A stretch of 64,000 nucleotides of DNA from JADJSS01 sp046329815 (GTDB taxonomy: Bacteria > Bacteroidota > Bacteroidia > Chitinophagales > JADIYW01), in NCBI GenBank assembly GCA_046329815.1, contig JAXLTY010000002.1, positions 1,054,001-1,118,000 on the forward strand, read 5' to 3'. A program made the translations under genes and the position numbers. The notes beneath the pieces are model-generated. The model was not told the DNA's origin. It worked only from the letters and a program-made list of their open reading frames with translations, and did no database searches. Shown here in pieces: positions 27,335-36,243 of the stretch (the stretch's first letter is position 1; every line of letters starts with the position of its first letter).

Positions 27335-28150
27335 TTACTTTTCTTTCTTATCAGATTTCTTCTTAGCGCCCGGCAGCATGCGTTTCAGCAAGGCACCTGC
27401 AAAACTCGTTGCATGGTCGCGGTTCAGTATTCTGCTGTTGATGAACACCTGCGTTTTATTGATGAAACCCGGAACTACATACGCTTCCTTGCCTAAATTA
27501 TCCAGTGCTGCTTTCACCACCGGCGCGGCTTCCATCAGCATCGGTCCGTCTTTCATGCCTTTTGTCATTTCCGATTTCGTCATGCCCGGACACAAAGCAA
27601 TCACATCAATATTCTTGTCTTTGAATTCGTAATTCATACTTTCCGCAAGCGATAAGATATACGCTTTAGTCGCCGCATAATGCGCCAAATACGGATGTGG
27701 ACTGAACGCGCTGATGCTCGATGTAAAGATGATACCGCCTTTTCCGCGGCTGATGAACTGCTTGCCATATTCAAACGCTAAGATGAACGGCGCTTTTGTA
27801 TTGAGTTGCAGCATCTGCAAATTCCTGTCCAGGCCACCGCGATAAAATTGTCCTTCGCAGTTCATGCCTGCATTGTTCACCAGCAAACCGACATCTATAT
27901 CTTTGGTTGCGTCTAATAATTCATAATGAAAGTTATCTTTTGCTAGATCGCATTCAACTACTAATGTTTGTACCGCATACTTCTCTTTAATTTCTTCGGC
28001 CAATGCTTCCAGCAGTTGTTTCCTGCGCGCTACCAACACCAGGTTCAAGCCCTTTGCGGCGATCTGCCTGGCGTACTCCACACCTATTCCACTCGATGCA
28101 CCGGTAACGATTGCCCAGGTGCCATATTTCTCCAAAAACTTTTGACTCAT
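27335..28150 (-). CDS. Short-chain dehydrogenase/reductase
   Basis: 271 residues. Rossmann-fold SDR with cofactor motif TGASSGIGVEYARQI and ARRKQ, suggesting NADPH preference, then NNAGMNCEG and the catalytic YAATKAY (Tyr-x3-Lys) preceded by FTSSISAFS (Ser). The sequence LCPGMTKSEMTKGM and the C-terminal basic tail (KKKSDKKEK) recall the HSD17B12/KAR-like group of fatty-acid or steroid reductases. The substrate is not known. Confidence 0.88.
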   Translation of the reverse strand: MSQKFLEKYGTWAIVTGASSGIGVEYARQIAAKGLNLVLVARRKQLLEALAEEIKEKYAVQTLVVECDLAKDNFHYELLDATKDIDVGLLVNNAGMNCEGQFYRGGLDRNLQMLQLNTKAPFILAFEYGKQFISRGKGGIIFTSSISAFSPHPYLAHYAATKAYILSLAESMNYEFKDKNIDVIALCPGMTKSEMTKGMKDGPMLMEAAPVVKAALDNLGKEAYVVPGFINKTQVFINSRILNRDHATSFAGALLKRMLPGAKKKSDKKEK

Positions 28151-28400
28151 CTTTCAAAATTTGATGTACTAAGATAAATAAAATGTTTAGTTAGCTGAGG
28201 ATTATTTTATAATTGGAAGTGGGAAATGATTTTATGATTCCACTCTACAACGGTGCACGAATAATTACGGTTGGACGAAAAGTGAGTTTGTAACGTCATT
28301 GAGAGGAACGAAGTAATCTATTAATACAACGTAGAAGATTAAAATGTATTCAGCTTTGTTATTATAATTATCTATTTCAAAAAATAGAGAACAAAAATTA

Positions 28401-28925
28401 CTAATCTTCAATTTTTAAATTTTCAATACCTGCACCATCATTCCATGTCATTATAGTTGCTTTTGTTATTAATTTCCAATTATTCCTAAATTTTTGAATA
28501 TCATTTTTTTTATCTTCAATCATCTTCTTTGAAACAATAAATTTATAAACATGCTTATTACCACTTTTTTGTTTATTCAAATAATTTTTGGGTATTATAA
28601 AATATTCATTTTCATCAAACCAATAAGCGATTAAAAAATGACAGTTATTATATTCACTTTGTGTAGCTGTAAAATGAACACTTTTATCTTTGCCTTTGTA
28701 TATTACCTTTTGTCTTGTTTTTACTTCAATTTTTAAAAAACGAAATGATTGAATTGAAAATGAGCCTACTACTTTAGGTAAAATAATTATATCACAACCT
28801 GCTTCATGCAAATTACGATATGCGTTCCATCCTGAATTATATAACTCCAAATAGAGTCGCAATAGAACAGAATTCTCACCAATATCTTGTAATAGATGTT
28901 TAATATTTTGAGGTATTGTATCCAA
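28401..28925 (-). CDS. Predicted PD-(D/E)xK nuclease-like protein, third gene of the HerA operon
   Basis: 174 residues. IGENSVLLRLYLELYNSGWN supplies a helix with Glu, AGCDIIILP a strand with Asp, and FLKIEVKTRQ the Glu-x-Lys element: a PD-(D/E)xK layout like DUF4365 or Holliday-resolvase-fold nucleases. NCHFLIAYWFDENEYFIIPK is the following strand pair usual in these folds. It starts 12 bp after the HerA stop, so it belongs to the same transcript. The role as an effector or accessory nuclease in defence is inferred from context. Confidence 0.65.
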   Translation of the reverse strand: MDTIPQNIKHLLQDIGENSVLLRLYLELYNSGWNAYRNLHEAGCDIIILPKVVGSFSIQSFRFLKIEVKTRQKVIYKGKDKSVHFTATQSEYNNCHFLIAYWFDENEYFIIPKNYLNKQKSGNKHVYKFIVSKKMIEDKKNDIQKFRNNWKLITKATIMTWNDGAGIENLKIED

Positions 28926-28937
28926 TATTATACATAA

Positions 28938-30695
28938 TTACTTATACCACTCTTCTTTTAATTTTGTAAAATCCATTGTTTTCCATTCTTCTTTCCAAAG
29001 TTCCCAATATGGTATGTCGTTTGAAGATGGTGCTGGATCACATTTGTCAATCATTACAATTGATGGTAAAATTATTGACTCTCCAACTAATAATGCTTCA
29101 CCTTGTTTAAAAGAAGTCATTTTATCTATTAAGGAACCCAAAGTATCTGGAAGTAATTTTTCTACATAACTCTGATCAACAGGATTAGTTAAACGCATAG
29201 CAATAAAGTTATTACATTGCGAAAAAATTGTTTCAGATATTTCTGATGGACGTTGACTTGCTAAAAGCAATGTCACACCATATTTCCTACCCTCTTTAGC
29301 AATTCTTTCTATTGATTGTTTTGAAGAACGGTATTTGGATAATTCGCTATTAGGTGCGTATTTATGTGCTTCTTCATAAACCAATAATATTGGAACATCA
29401 TTATTGATCTTTTCTGTTGGATCATTTATAAGTCTAAGTCTTTTATAAACATAACCATATTCAAATACCAATCTAGATATTAAAGAAACAGTAATACTTA
29501 AAACATCAAAAGGAACACCACTTAAATCAATAACTGTAACATTTGACTTTTTTGCTGATGTATATCCTAAAAGCCTTTCCAATGTTTCTTCAAAGGATAT
29601 TTTAGTAGAGTTTTCACCTAAAAGAAATTGAAGTCTTTTGTCTGTAAGTTTATTTTCTAATCTATTAATAAAATTAATTAATTTACCATTATTACCCGCT
29701 GCTGCTGTGCCAGTAGATATCAATTTTTCTTTAAATAATTTATCTGCTGTATCTTCATTAAATACAAATTTTGCTCCACTTGAATCTTCCCATGTAATAT
29801 CATTATTGGTTATCTTTCTTTCATTATTTCTATTGTTAACATATTGTAGGATTTCTTTTAAATCAAATAATAATGGAGAATCAAAATGAATCTTCTTTAA
29901 ATCTGCTTTACTACCTGTATATTTTGATCTTCTATTATAAACTATGGCTTCCTTAAGTATAGTTCTTTGATTATGATCATTAGCTTCCGTATCTAAAAAG
30001 AATTCTTCTAACTCTTCTCCTTTTAAAAGCCAATATGGAAGAACTAAATTAGAAATATCAATATGGTTTGCATCAGGAAAAGCAGTTTTATATTCCGAAT
30101 GAATATCAAAAATAATTACATGTGAGTTATTTAAAGAAAAATTGCCATTCTTTTCAGATATTGCCTTTTGTATTACTGTTGTCAATGCATGCGATTTTCC
30201 TGAGCCTGTCGAACCAACAATTGCAATATGTTTATTGAAAAATTTATTCCCATTTACAGGAACTCTAACTGATGGATTTGATGCTAGTGTGGCAAAATCT
30301 AAACTCTCATGTGCTTTTACCGATTGTAAATAAATACTTTTTATCTCTGCTAAAGTAGCTGGCTTAACTTCTTTTGGTGGAATAGCAAGTGAGTCGCCGC
30401 CTCTTTCAAATTTTCCATCTCGCAAAATTCCTAATGGGAAAGCTTCAATTACATGATCTCTGATAATTTTAGGCTCGCCGTTTAAACCTTTAGTTTCTCG
30501 TAACGATATTTGAAAGTTTTCAATAATAGCAATTAAAGACGCATTTTCATTATCTTCGATTTTAAGATAAGAACCGACTTTTAATGATTCATCTACATTT
30601 TTAAACACATCCAAATCATTAACTACAATTTTTACTTTATCTGGAAAAACTGCGATTACCTGTGCATTATTTTCTGTTAGTTCCTGTTCTGCCAT
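28938..30695 (-). CDS. HerA-like hexameric DNA translocase ATPase
   Basis: 585 residues. The N-terminal 65 residues fit the HAS-barrel (VIAVFPDKVKIVVND, VGSYLKIED). Walker A is GSTGSGKS (161-168), Walker B is ILLVYEEAHKYAP near residue 430, and KEGRKYGVTLLLASQRPSEI matches the HerA/FtsK sensor and arginine-finger region. HerA proteins form hexameric rings that pump DNA, in archaea with NurA and in bacterial defence with SIR2 or DUF4297-type nucleases. Here nuclease-like genes flank it on both sides at 2 bp and 12 bp. Confidence 0.92.
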   Translation of the reverse strand: MAEQELTENNAQVIAVFPDKVKIVVNDLDVFKNVDESLKVGSYLKIEDNENASLIAIIENFQISLRETKGLNGEPKIIRDHVIEAFPLGILRDGKFERGGDSLAIPPKEVKPATLAEIKSIYLQSVKAHESLDFATLASNPSVRVPVNGNKFFNKHIAIVGSTGSGKSHALTTVIQKAISEKNGNFSLNNSHVIIFDIHSEYKTAFPDANHIDISNLVLPYWLLKGEELEEFFLDTEANDHNQRTILKEAIVYNRRSKYTGSKADLKKIHFDSPLLFDLKEILQYVNNRNNERKITNNDITWEDSSGAKFVFNEDTADKLFKEKLISTGTAAAGNNGKLINFINRLENKLTDKRLQFLLGENSTKISFEETLERLLGYTSAKKSNVTVIDLSGVPFDVLSITVSLISRLVFEYGYVYKRLRLINDPTEKINNDVPILLVYEEAHKYAPNSELSKYRSSKQSIERIAKEGRKYGVTLLLASQRPSEISETIFSQCNNFIAMRLTNPVDQSYVEKLLPDTLGSLIDKMTSFKQGEALLVGESIILPSIVMIDKCDPAPSSNDIPYWELWKEEWKTMDFTKLKEEWYK

Positions 30696-30697
30696 TT

Positions 30698-31930
30698 CTA
30701 TATTATATTTTTAATGTTTTTAATTTGATTGATCTGTATTTTAACTTGTTTAACCGAAAGATTATTATAATCAAAAAAACTATTGGTTTGATAGAACTGA
30801 TATAACTCACTTCTTCTTCCTGTCAGCGCAAGAGTTGCATTTAAAGAGTCTAAATTATTTACAAACTTTATTTTTATTGGATAAGCAAGGCTTGGTTTTC
30901 TAACTAAAGATTGTGGATTAAATACAGCACCAGAAAAATCAAATCCATCATTAATAATTATTCCATCTGCAATTAAATCTTTTTTTATTTCTACAAGTTC
31001 TGATTCTTCAATACCGTGCATATACACATAAGGGCAAAAAGGATTTGGTTGATTTATAATTTTGGTATAATTTTTAATTGCAAGACTTAAGACTTCTTTA
31101 ATATCATCTCTGGAATAAGTACTAGTATTAATCTCAAATAAAAAAAATCTTTCTTTATATAAAACATTAAGGTTTCCAAAATATTCTTTCCTTAACTTAT
31201 CAAAATGTGCTTTTTCTCCTTTAATTTTAATAAACCATTCATTAAAAAGAATTCTACTTGTATCTATTTTTTTTAAGAATGATTTTTTAGTTATCCTTCT
31301 ATCTTTAAGGTCTGCTTCTTTTGAAATCTTTCTAATGATTCCTAAAGCATTGTTATAAAATAAATATTCTGCTGCAAAAGCGCTACAATTGAATTTATTT
31401 TTTAGTTCCACTAATATATCTGAATATTGTTTTTCAAACTCTTTAGCATGAATATCAATTTCCAAAACTGCTAGAAAGTTAGCTAAGTCTGCATCATCGA
31501 GCCCTAATTCAGTATGATGATAATGTTTAACTTTCGTCATAACTCCTTTCACTTTTTCAGATCTTGTATATGTAAGGAAATGTTCTTTTAAATATGACAC
31601 ATCAATAGGCAGCACAAGTTTATTTTGTCCTGATTTATAATGCCCTCTCAATTTGTAATTAAGCTTTGGCTTTATTTTTAATTTTACTTCTTTAAAATGG
31701 TCTAACATTAATCTTATAGGTTCAGCAATAACAGAATGATTATATTCTGATTTAGCGTAATATTTACATTGTACTGCTGTTTCTTCTGTGTCAATTTTAA
31801 CATCCACATCTTCTACTCCTTCAATAACAATTGAGTTATTATCATTTGGAAGTGCTAGTAAACTAGCAATACTATAATCAAATTGATAAAAATAACCTCT
31901 TATTGTATCTATTGCGGTCCTATCTGCCAT
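30698..31930 (-). CDS. Cap4/DUF4297-like dsDNA nuclease domain protein, first gene of the HerA operon
   Basis: 410 residues. The N-terminus IDTIRGYFYQFDYSIASLL, then IVIEGVEDVDVKI and TAVQCKYYAK (acidic cluster at 37-43, Gln-Cys-Lys at 54-56) follow the dsDNA-nuclease pattern of the Cap4/DUF4297 family: RGxxYQ, E..D.D, QxK. The remainder (about 150-410) is unrecognised and may bind HerA; the C-terminal third has IKIKFVNNLDSLNATLALTG. The HerA gene starts 2 bp after its stop. DUF4297-HerA pairs are reported anti-phage abortive systems; this call is by motif and context only. Confidence 0.7.
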   Translation of the reverse strand: MADRTAIDTIRGYFYQFDYSIASLLALPNDNNSIVIEGVEDVDVKIDTEETAVQCKYYAKSEYNHSVIAEPIRLMLDHFKEVKLKIKPKLNYKLRGHYKSGQNKLVLPIDVSYLKEHFLTYTRSEKVKGVMTKVKHYHHTELGLDDADLANFLAVLEIDIHAKEFEKQYSDILVELKNKFNCSAFAAEYLFYNNALGIIRKISKEADLKDRRITKKSFLKKIDTSRILFNEWFIKIKGEKAHFDKLRKEYFGNLNVLYKERFFLFEINTSTYSRDDIKEVLSLAIKNYTKIINQPNPFCPYVYMHGIEESELVEIKKDLIADGIIINDGFDFSGAVFNPQSLVRKPSLAYPIKIKFVNNLDSLNATLALTGRRSELYQFYQTNSFFDYNNLSVKQVKIQINQIKNIKNII

Positions 31931-32045
31931 TTCCTGTTATATTTAACTATGCTAATATAATCAAATATAATTAATTACAACAATAGGTAAACAAAATCTT
32001 TCGTCAATAAGTTTGATGCGTTTACACTAACTACACATCATAAAA

Positions 32046-32067
32046 ATCCCAACCTCTCGGCTGGGAT
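32046..32067 (-). terminator. Rho-independent terminator of the fibronectin gene
   Basis: On the minus strand ATCCCAGCC pairs with GGTTGGGAT around a GAGA loop and is followed by five U. It lies 36 bp beyond the stop at 32104. Confidence 0.85.
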
Positions 32068-32103
32068 CAATCATGAGAAAAAACAAAAAGAAGTTAAATG
32101 GTA

Positions 32104-32736
32104 CTAAGGTGCTGTTTTAGTAGCAGGATCGCTGTAGCCGCCTTGTCCGGCTGCATTAATAGCTACTACTCTGGCATAAATGCGTGTACCGCTTTCTATG
32201 CCGCTGATGTAGCATCTGTTCTGTACAACAGTAGCTTCATAAGTCCAGTTTCCTACGTCGCTAAGGTCATAGCTGATTTCCACCACATACGATTTTGCGC
32301 CTTTTACTTTTTGCCAGACAACAATGATCTCACCATCGCTGCTGCCTTCTTTGGCAAGCACGCCGGTAGGCGCAGGCAATATGCCTGAAGCAACTGGTTT
32401 CTGGCGCACATCAAATCCGGCGCTGGCAATAACACTTTCGCTACCACGTGCAATTGTGCCAACATAACCGCGCTCCGCTTCGAGCACGTTGGCTAACTGA
32501 TCGCGAAGTTCCTGCACTTGAACTGTTTTTTCGTGATAGGTTAAAGCAGCAAGCTTTTGTTCTTCTAATTTTGCGAGCAACTGATCCACCGCACCGGTAA
32601 TGTCTGCAAGCGGTGGACTGGGTGTCGCGAAATTGATGTTACCGGTCATTTTTCCTACTATAGAGCTTCCTTTCAGGGCAACTTCTACAGGCGTTAATTT
32701 GCTGATATTTAATATCGGCCTCATGAAAATAGTCAT
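32104..32736 (-). CDS. Fibronectin type III domain protein
   Basis: 210 residues. The C-terminal 90 or so form an FN3 domain: PAPTGVLAKEGSSDGEIIVV, then GAKSYVVEIS and GTRIYARVVAINAAGQGGYS. Residues 45-85 are helical and Gln/Leu-rich (LLAKLEEQKLAALTYHEKTV), a probable coiled coil. No signal peptide. The gene is monocistronic with a clear terminator and is more GC-rich than the defence operon next to it. The layout (helical N-terminus, one beta-sandwich) parallels the protein at 2280-3191. Function unknown. Confidence 0.8.
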   Translation of the reverse strand: MTIFMRPILNISKLTPVEVALKGSSIVGKMTGNINFATPSPPLADITGAVDQLLAKLEEQKLAALTYHEKTVQVQELRDQLANVLEAERGYVGTIARGSESVIASAGFDVRQKPVASGILPAPTGVLAKEGSSDGEIIVVWQKVKGAKSYVVEISYDLSDVGNWTYEATVVQNRCYISGIESGTRIYARVVAINAAGQGGYSDPATKTAP

Positions 32737-32877
32737 ATTATTATTTTTTAAATTTTAAAAATAGCGCGCTTGATAACAACTATACAACTACATATTCTTT
32801 TATTTATTGCGTACAGACTAAATATGCTAAAAAAATTAACATATTTTAATATTCCATCGTGTTTAGTGCAAGCGTAG

Positions 32878-33245
32878 AACCGGTTTTGCTAAAAAAAAAT
32901 TGCTTTTTCTTAAAAGAAAAAATGATTTGGTAAAAGGAAAATTGCTTTTTCTTAAAAGAAAAAACGATTTCCTTAAAGGAAAATGCAATTTGTTTAAAGA
33001 AAACGTGGTCTGCAAATAAGAAAATTGTTTTTTCCTGCAGAAAAACGCGTTTTGTGTAAAGGAAAAATGCATTTGCTTAAAAGAAAAAAAATTTCGCTAT
33101 AAGAAAATGTAATTGGGTTAAATACACAGCTTACTGCTTAAAAGAAAAAGTAATTGGTTTAAAACCAAAATACAATTCGTTAAAAAGAAATTATAAATCG
33201 TAAAAAGAAAATTGCTTTGTGTTAAAGGAAAACCGTAATTTCTTT
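32878..33245. repeat. 21-bp degenerate tandem repeat array 2
   Basis: About 17 consecutive 21-bp units on the plus strand with the form TTAAAAGAAAAATGCATTTG, each carrying a GAAAA tract. One pair is nearly identical: GAAAATTGCTTTTTCTTAAA is repeated 42 bp apart. Translation gives heptad-like patterns in several frames but with stops, so no protein is likely. It fills most of the 590-bp gap between the fibronectin gene and the 33328 membrane protein gene. The A-tracts are spaced at two helical turns, predicting curved DNA. Confidence 0.8.
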
Positions 33246-33327
33246 TCATTTAAGAATGCACTATACAAGAGTTGGCGAACATTTAAAAAGACAGTATATT
33301 TGAGCAAAAAGTAAATATAAAACAACC

Positions 33328-33885
33328 ATGGAAAAATCGGAAGCGCTGCAGGAAGAAGCACAGGCATTAAAAAAGAGACTGAAAAAACGATTGATTTGGC
33401 TGGTTGTTTTTATCATTATTGTGGTAGTGAGTCTGCGTATATCTTCAAAAACTGCCAGTAAAGAAGATCTGAAGAAATATAAATACCAGTGTGAACATTA
33501 TGTACCGATACAAGCCGAACTGGCTTCACAGTTTGACCAGTTAAAGTTCAGAAGAATCGCTACCGAAATAGATGTCAATACGTTTTACTATATGTATAGT
33601 GTAAACGGAAATGAATACAAAGCGGGCAAGACCTCGTTGTCCAAACAACCGGATTCGCTGAGCATTACAATCTGGTACGATAAAGCCAATCCATCTGTGA
33701 ATGCTACGAATGATCCGTGTGAGTTTTATAATAAGATCAAAGACAGACCAGCTTCTTCTTTTAGTAACATTTCTACCAACATTGGATTGGCAAGCGTGCT
33801 GTTCGTTATTTATTTTTTCTTTTCCTCAATTAAAACGATCTGCAAACTGATGTTCAATAAAGTAGAAAAGAAAATAGTAAAATAA
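33328..33885 (+). CDS. Membrane protein with two transmembrane helices, DUF3592-like
   Basis: 185 residues. A cytoplasmic charged helix (KSEALQEEAQALKKRLKKR) leads to a membrane span (LIWLVVFIIIVVVSLRI), an extracytoplasmic domain with FYYMYSVNGNEYKAGKTSL and LSITIWYDKANPSVN, and a second span near residue 153-172. The strand pattern with a YDKxNPS motif is what DUF3592 proteins show. Function unknown; the gene at 34428 has the same topology and a similar YDPQENP motif, so the two may be paralogous. Confidence 0.65.
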   Translation: MEKSEALQEEAQALKKRLKKRLIWLVVFIIIVVVSLRISSKTASKEDLKKYKYQCEHYVPIQAELASQFDQLKFRRIATEIDVNTFYYMYSVNGNEYKAGKTSLSKQPDSLSITIWYDKANPSVNATNDPCEFYNKIKDRPASSFSNISTNIGLASVLFVIYFFFSSIKTICKLMFNKVEKKIVK

Positions 33886-34072
33886 GAATCATTGATTGTT
33901 TACTTTGGTAAGCGATGCTATGGTTCATGTACTAACAAACGATGGCGGCAGACTTGCTGCAGTCGGTGTTCTTTTCATAACAACTCTGCAATATACTTTA
34001 TCTATTAAATACCATACAACACGTATTCCTATAATCGATATAAACACTTATTTTGTATGCGTATAGTAAAAC

Positions 34073-34414
34073 ATGAAACTATTTCATTATATCCTTGTGA
34101 TGCTGATGTTTGTTGCCTCGACACAAGCGCAGGATGTAAAAATATTTAAAGACGCCAATAATAAATATGGTTTGAAAGACAGTAAAGGCGCTATTGTTTT
34201 AATTGCAAAATATAATTTTACTAATGACTTTGTGGTGATACCAATGGTATATGATAATGCCGGCTATTTCAGTGGCGGACTGGCAGCGGTTCTTAAAGAC
34301 TTTGATTCGTTTACAACAATTGGTTTCTTATTACAAAGCTCTAAAAAGATAGCAGTAGATTATATAAAATCATGCAGTAAGCAGCAGGTATTATACAACA
34401 TCAATCATCAATGA
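34073..34414 (+). CDS. Exported WG-repeat-like protein, degenerate
   Basis: 113 residues, signal peptide MKLFHYILVMLMFVASTQAQ. NKYGLKDSKGAIVLIAKYNF and YDNAGYFSGGLAAVLKDF match the first units of WG repeats (KYG..D..G..V...KYD), but the tail after residue 85 loses the pattern, so the gene may be truncated or decayed. It precedes the 34428 gene by 13 bp. Confidence 0.55.
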   Translation: MKLFHYILVMLMFVASTQAQDVKIFKDANNKYGLKDSKGAIVLIAKYNFTNDFVVIPMVYDNAGYFSGGLAAVLKDFDSFTTIGFLLQSSKKIAVDYIKSCSKQQVLYNINHQ

Positions 34415-34427
34415 AAACATTACAACT

Positions 34428-34937
34428 ATGGATAAATTATTTTCGATACTCAAATTACATGCATTAGCCATTATGGCATTTGTTGCCGCTTTTTTATTTT
34501 GGAAAGACTATTTCACCAAACCACATCAACACCTGGATAAAACAACATTATCGCATATCACCGGTACGCTCAGTCAGGCAGGAACTACGCTTTCGCTTCC
34601 TACCGGCTACTCTACAGGAAATTATATCATTATCAAAGAAGCCAATACCACCTTTATTCCTGCCGGAATAAAATGGAGTATGTTTGTTGATGAAGTTCCC
34701 GAAGGCGCAACCATTACTATGTCATACGATCCGCAGGAAAACCCAAAAGTTGCCGGTAAAGGCATTGATATCTTTTCGTTGAAGTATAACGACAAAGAAT
34801 ATTTTTCTGAACCGGATGATGTTACTTATTACAATAAAAACATCGACAAGAGAAGAAACACTGCTATTTATGCAACGTTGGCAGGTTTTCTTGCAGTAAT
34901 AGTTGTAGAGTTGATACGCAGGCGATTTTTAAAATAA
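34428..34937 (+). CDS. Membrane protein with two transmembrane helices
   Basis: 169 residues. First span at about 8-27 (LKLHALAIMAFVAAFLFW), an extracytoplasmic strand-rich domain with HITGTLSQAG and ITMSYDPQENPKVAGKG, second span near 146-162 followed by a basic end (RRRFLK). Topology and the YDP.xNP motif resemble the 33328 protein. No family name can be given with confidence. Confidence 0.65.
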   Translation: MDKLFSILKLHALAIMAFVAAFLFWKDYFTKPHQHLDKTTLSHITGTLSQAGTTLSLPTGYSTGNYIIIKEANTTFIPAGIKWSMFVDEVPEGATITMSYDPQENPKVAGKGIDIFSLKYNDKEYFSEPDDVTYYNKNIDKRRNTAIYATLAGFLAVIVVELIRRRFLK

Positions 34938-35080
34938 TACTGATCTGCAATGTTCATAACCATACCTGGTATGAACACCGTCATTCCGAACGCAGACAGG
35001 AATCTCGATATAAAAACGGAAAGCAGTATTCGTTGATAGATTTCTCCATCATCAAAATGATAGCATTCATTTTTGGTGAT

Positions 35081-35111
35081 AAAAAAACTCAACCAAAGGT
35101 TGAGTTTTTTT
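35081..35111. terminator. Bidirectional terminator
   Basis: AACTCAACC and GGTTGAGTT pair around a three-base loop, flanked by A-run and T-run, so it can end transcripts from both sides. It separates the plus-strand 34428 gene from the minus-strand 35132 gene. Confidence 0.9.
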
Positions 35112-35131
35112 ATAAATACAATCAGGAAATC

Positions 35132-35692
35132 TTAATTTCCCAATAAACCGGTTTTCACACCTGAATCAATCGGATCAGATCCTAACCAGATACCTAATAA
35201 TGCTCTTTTAAAATCTTCACCTTCAATTGTTGCCACCAATTTGCCGTTTTTAGAAGCTTTTACACCAACGCCCGGAACGTAATTTAATACAAATACATCT
35301 TTTTCTTTGATCTCTTCTTTTTTAAAAGTAGCAATGAATGCATCTATCTTTGCTTTCAGCGGTGCTGTATTGCCTTTCATCGATTTTTGGAAACCTTCTT
35401 CAATGGCTTCCGACATATTACTGCTGCTTACCACAGATGATGTAATTTGCAACTGCACGGTAAATTCATCATTACTTTTTAAGATCGCTGCAGCGTCTTT
35501 TGATTTTTGTTCCAGGTACAACCCTATCACATACACTTTAAAGAATGCTTTTTTACGAACCGCGCCGCCGTTTAATACCAAATCGCCTTTGCTGCCTTTT
35601 GTTTTAGCAGGCAAGGTTACACCGTTTAATGTCAACTGTGCAAAAGAGTCGAACGTAAACGCCATTGCCAGAATTAAAATTAATTGCTTCAT
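35132..35692 (-). CDS. Chalcone isomerase-like periplasmic protein
   Basis: 186 residues, signal peptide MKQLILILAMAFTFDSFAQ. The body has LTLNGVTLPAKTKGSKGDLV, GGAVRKKAFFKVYVIGLYLE and the C-terminal LLGIWLGSDPIDSGVKTGLLG: the pattern of chalcone-isomerase-like domains (FxxYxxGLYL, ...GIWLGxxP). Bacterial members are exported, lack plant enzyme residues, and may bind fatty acids. It ends at the shared terminator 35081-35111. Confidence 0.88.
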   Translation of the reverse strand: MKQLILILAMAFTFDSFAQLTLNGVTLPAKTKGSKGDLVLNGGAVRKKAFFKVYVIGLYLEQKSKDAAAILKSNDEFTVQLQITSSVVSSSNMSEAIEEGFQKSMKGNTAPLKAKIDAFIATFKKEEIKEKDVFVLNYVPGVGVKASKNGKLVATIEGEDFKRALLGIWLGSDPIDSGVKTGLLGN

Positions 35693-35918
35693 ACTGTTTT
35701 TATTTTTTTTGTAAGATTTACTATAAAAATAGAATTTAAAATAGAAAAAAGCTACTTACAAGCATATAATTTTAGTTATTGCCGACAAATTCTTATCGTT
35801 GACAAACCTGTTTTGCTTATCAACACATGTTTGAAATATGTCAGTCGAATTGCTGACCATTTCCTGTTTTAAGTCGTACTTTTGAAAGGAAAATTAAGGT
35901 AAAAAGGAAAGTATTTTA

Positions 35919-36242
35919 ATGGCAAAACCGATGTATAAATGTGTTGCGCTGTCTTTAGAAATAAATGATAAAGAAGCGCTGTCGGAAGCGGCTGATGCTT
36001 ATGAAAAAATACTGAATGAAGTTGCCGAAGAAAACTGGAAACTGGTTCAAATCGATACCTTGTCTGCTGAATCGAAGAACGGCGATGCTGACAGAAAAAT
36101 TTCAAAGATCTTAATTTTCAGAAAGAATAAAACTGATCATCAAACAGCACCATCCTATCAGTCATTGTATTGTCCGTCTTGTAAAAATGAGATCAGTATT
36201 GATGATGATTATTGTGAAAACTGTGCCTGTAAACTAAAATAG
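35919..36242 (+). CDS. DUF4177-like protein with C-terminal zinc ribbon
   Basis: 107 residues. MYKCVALSLEIN opens and ENWKLVQIDTLS plus ISKILIFRK complete a DUF4177-like strand pattern (about 1-70). The C-terminus YCPSCKNEISIDDDYCENC is a four-Cys zinc ribbon. It begins a run of same-strand genes with 1-bp spacing to the next gene, which also has a zinc ribbon, leading into the phosphosignalling cluster. Confidence 0.65.
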   Translation: MAKPMYKCVALSLEINDKEALSEAADAYEKILNEVAEENWKLVQIDTLSAESKNGDADRKISKILIFRKNKTDHQTAPSYQSLYCPSCKNEISIDDDYCENCACKLK

Positions 36243-36243
36243 G

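Noticed and set aside
32863..33072. Minus-strand 69-codon ORF with Phe/Leu/Lys heptads
   Set aside because: Covers only part of the 21-bp array; a by-product of the repeat.
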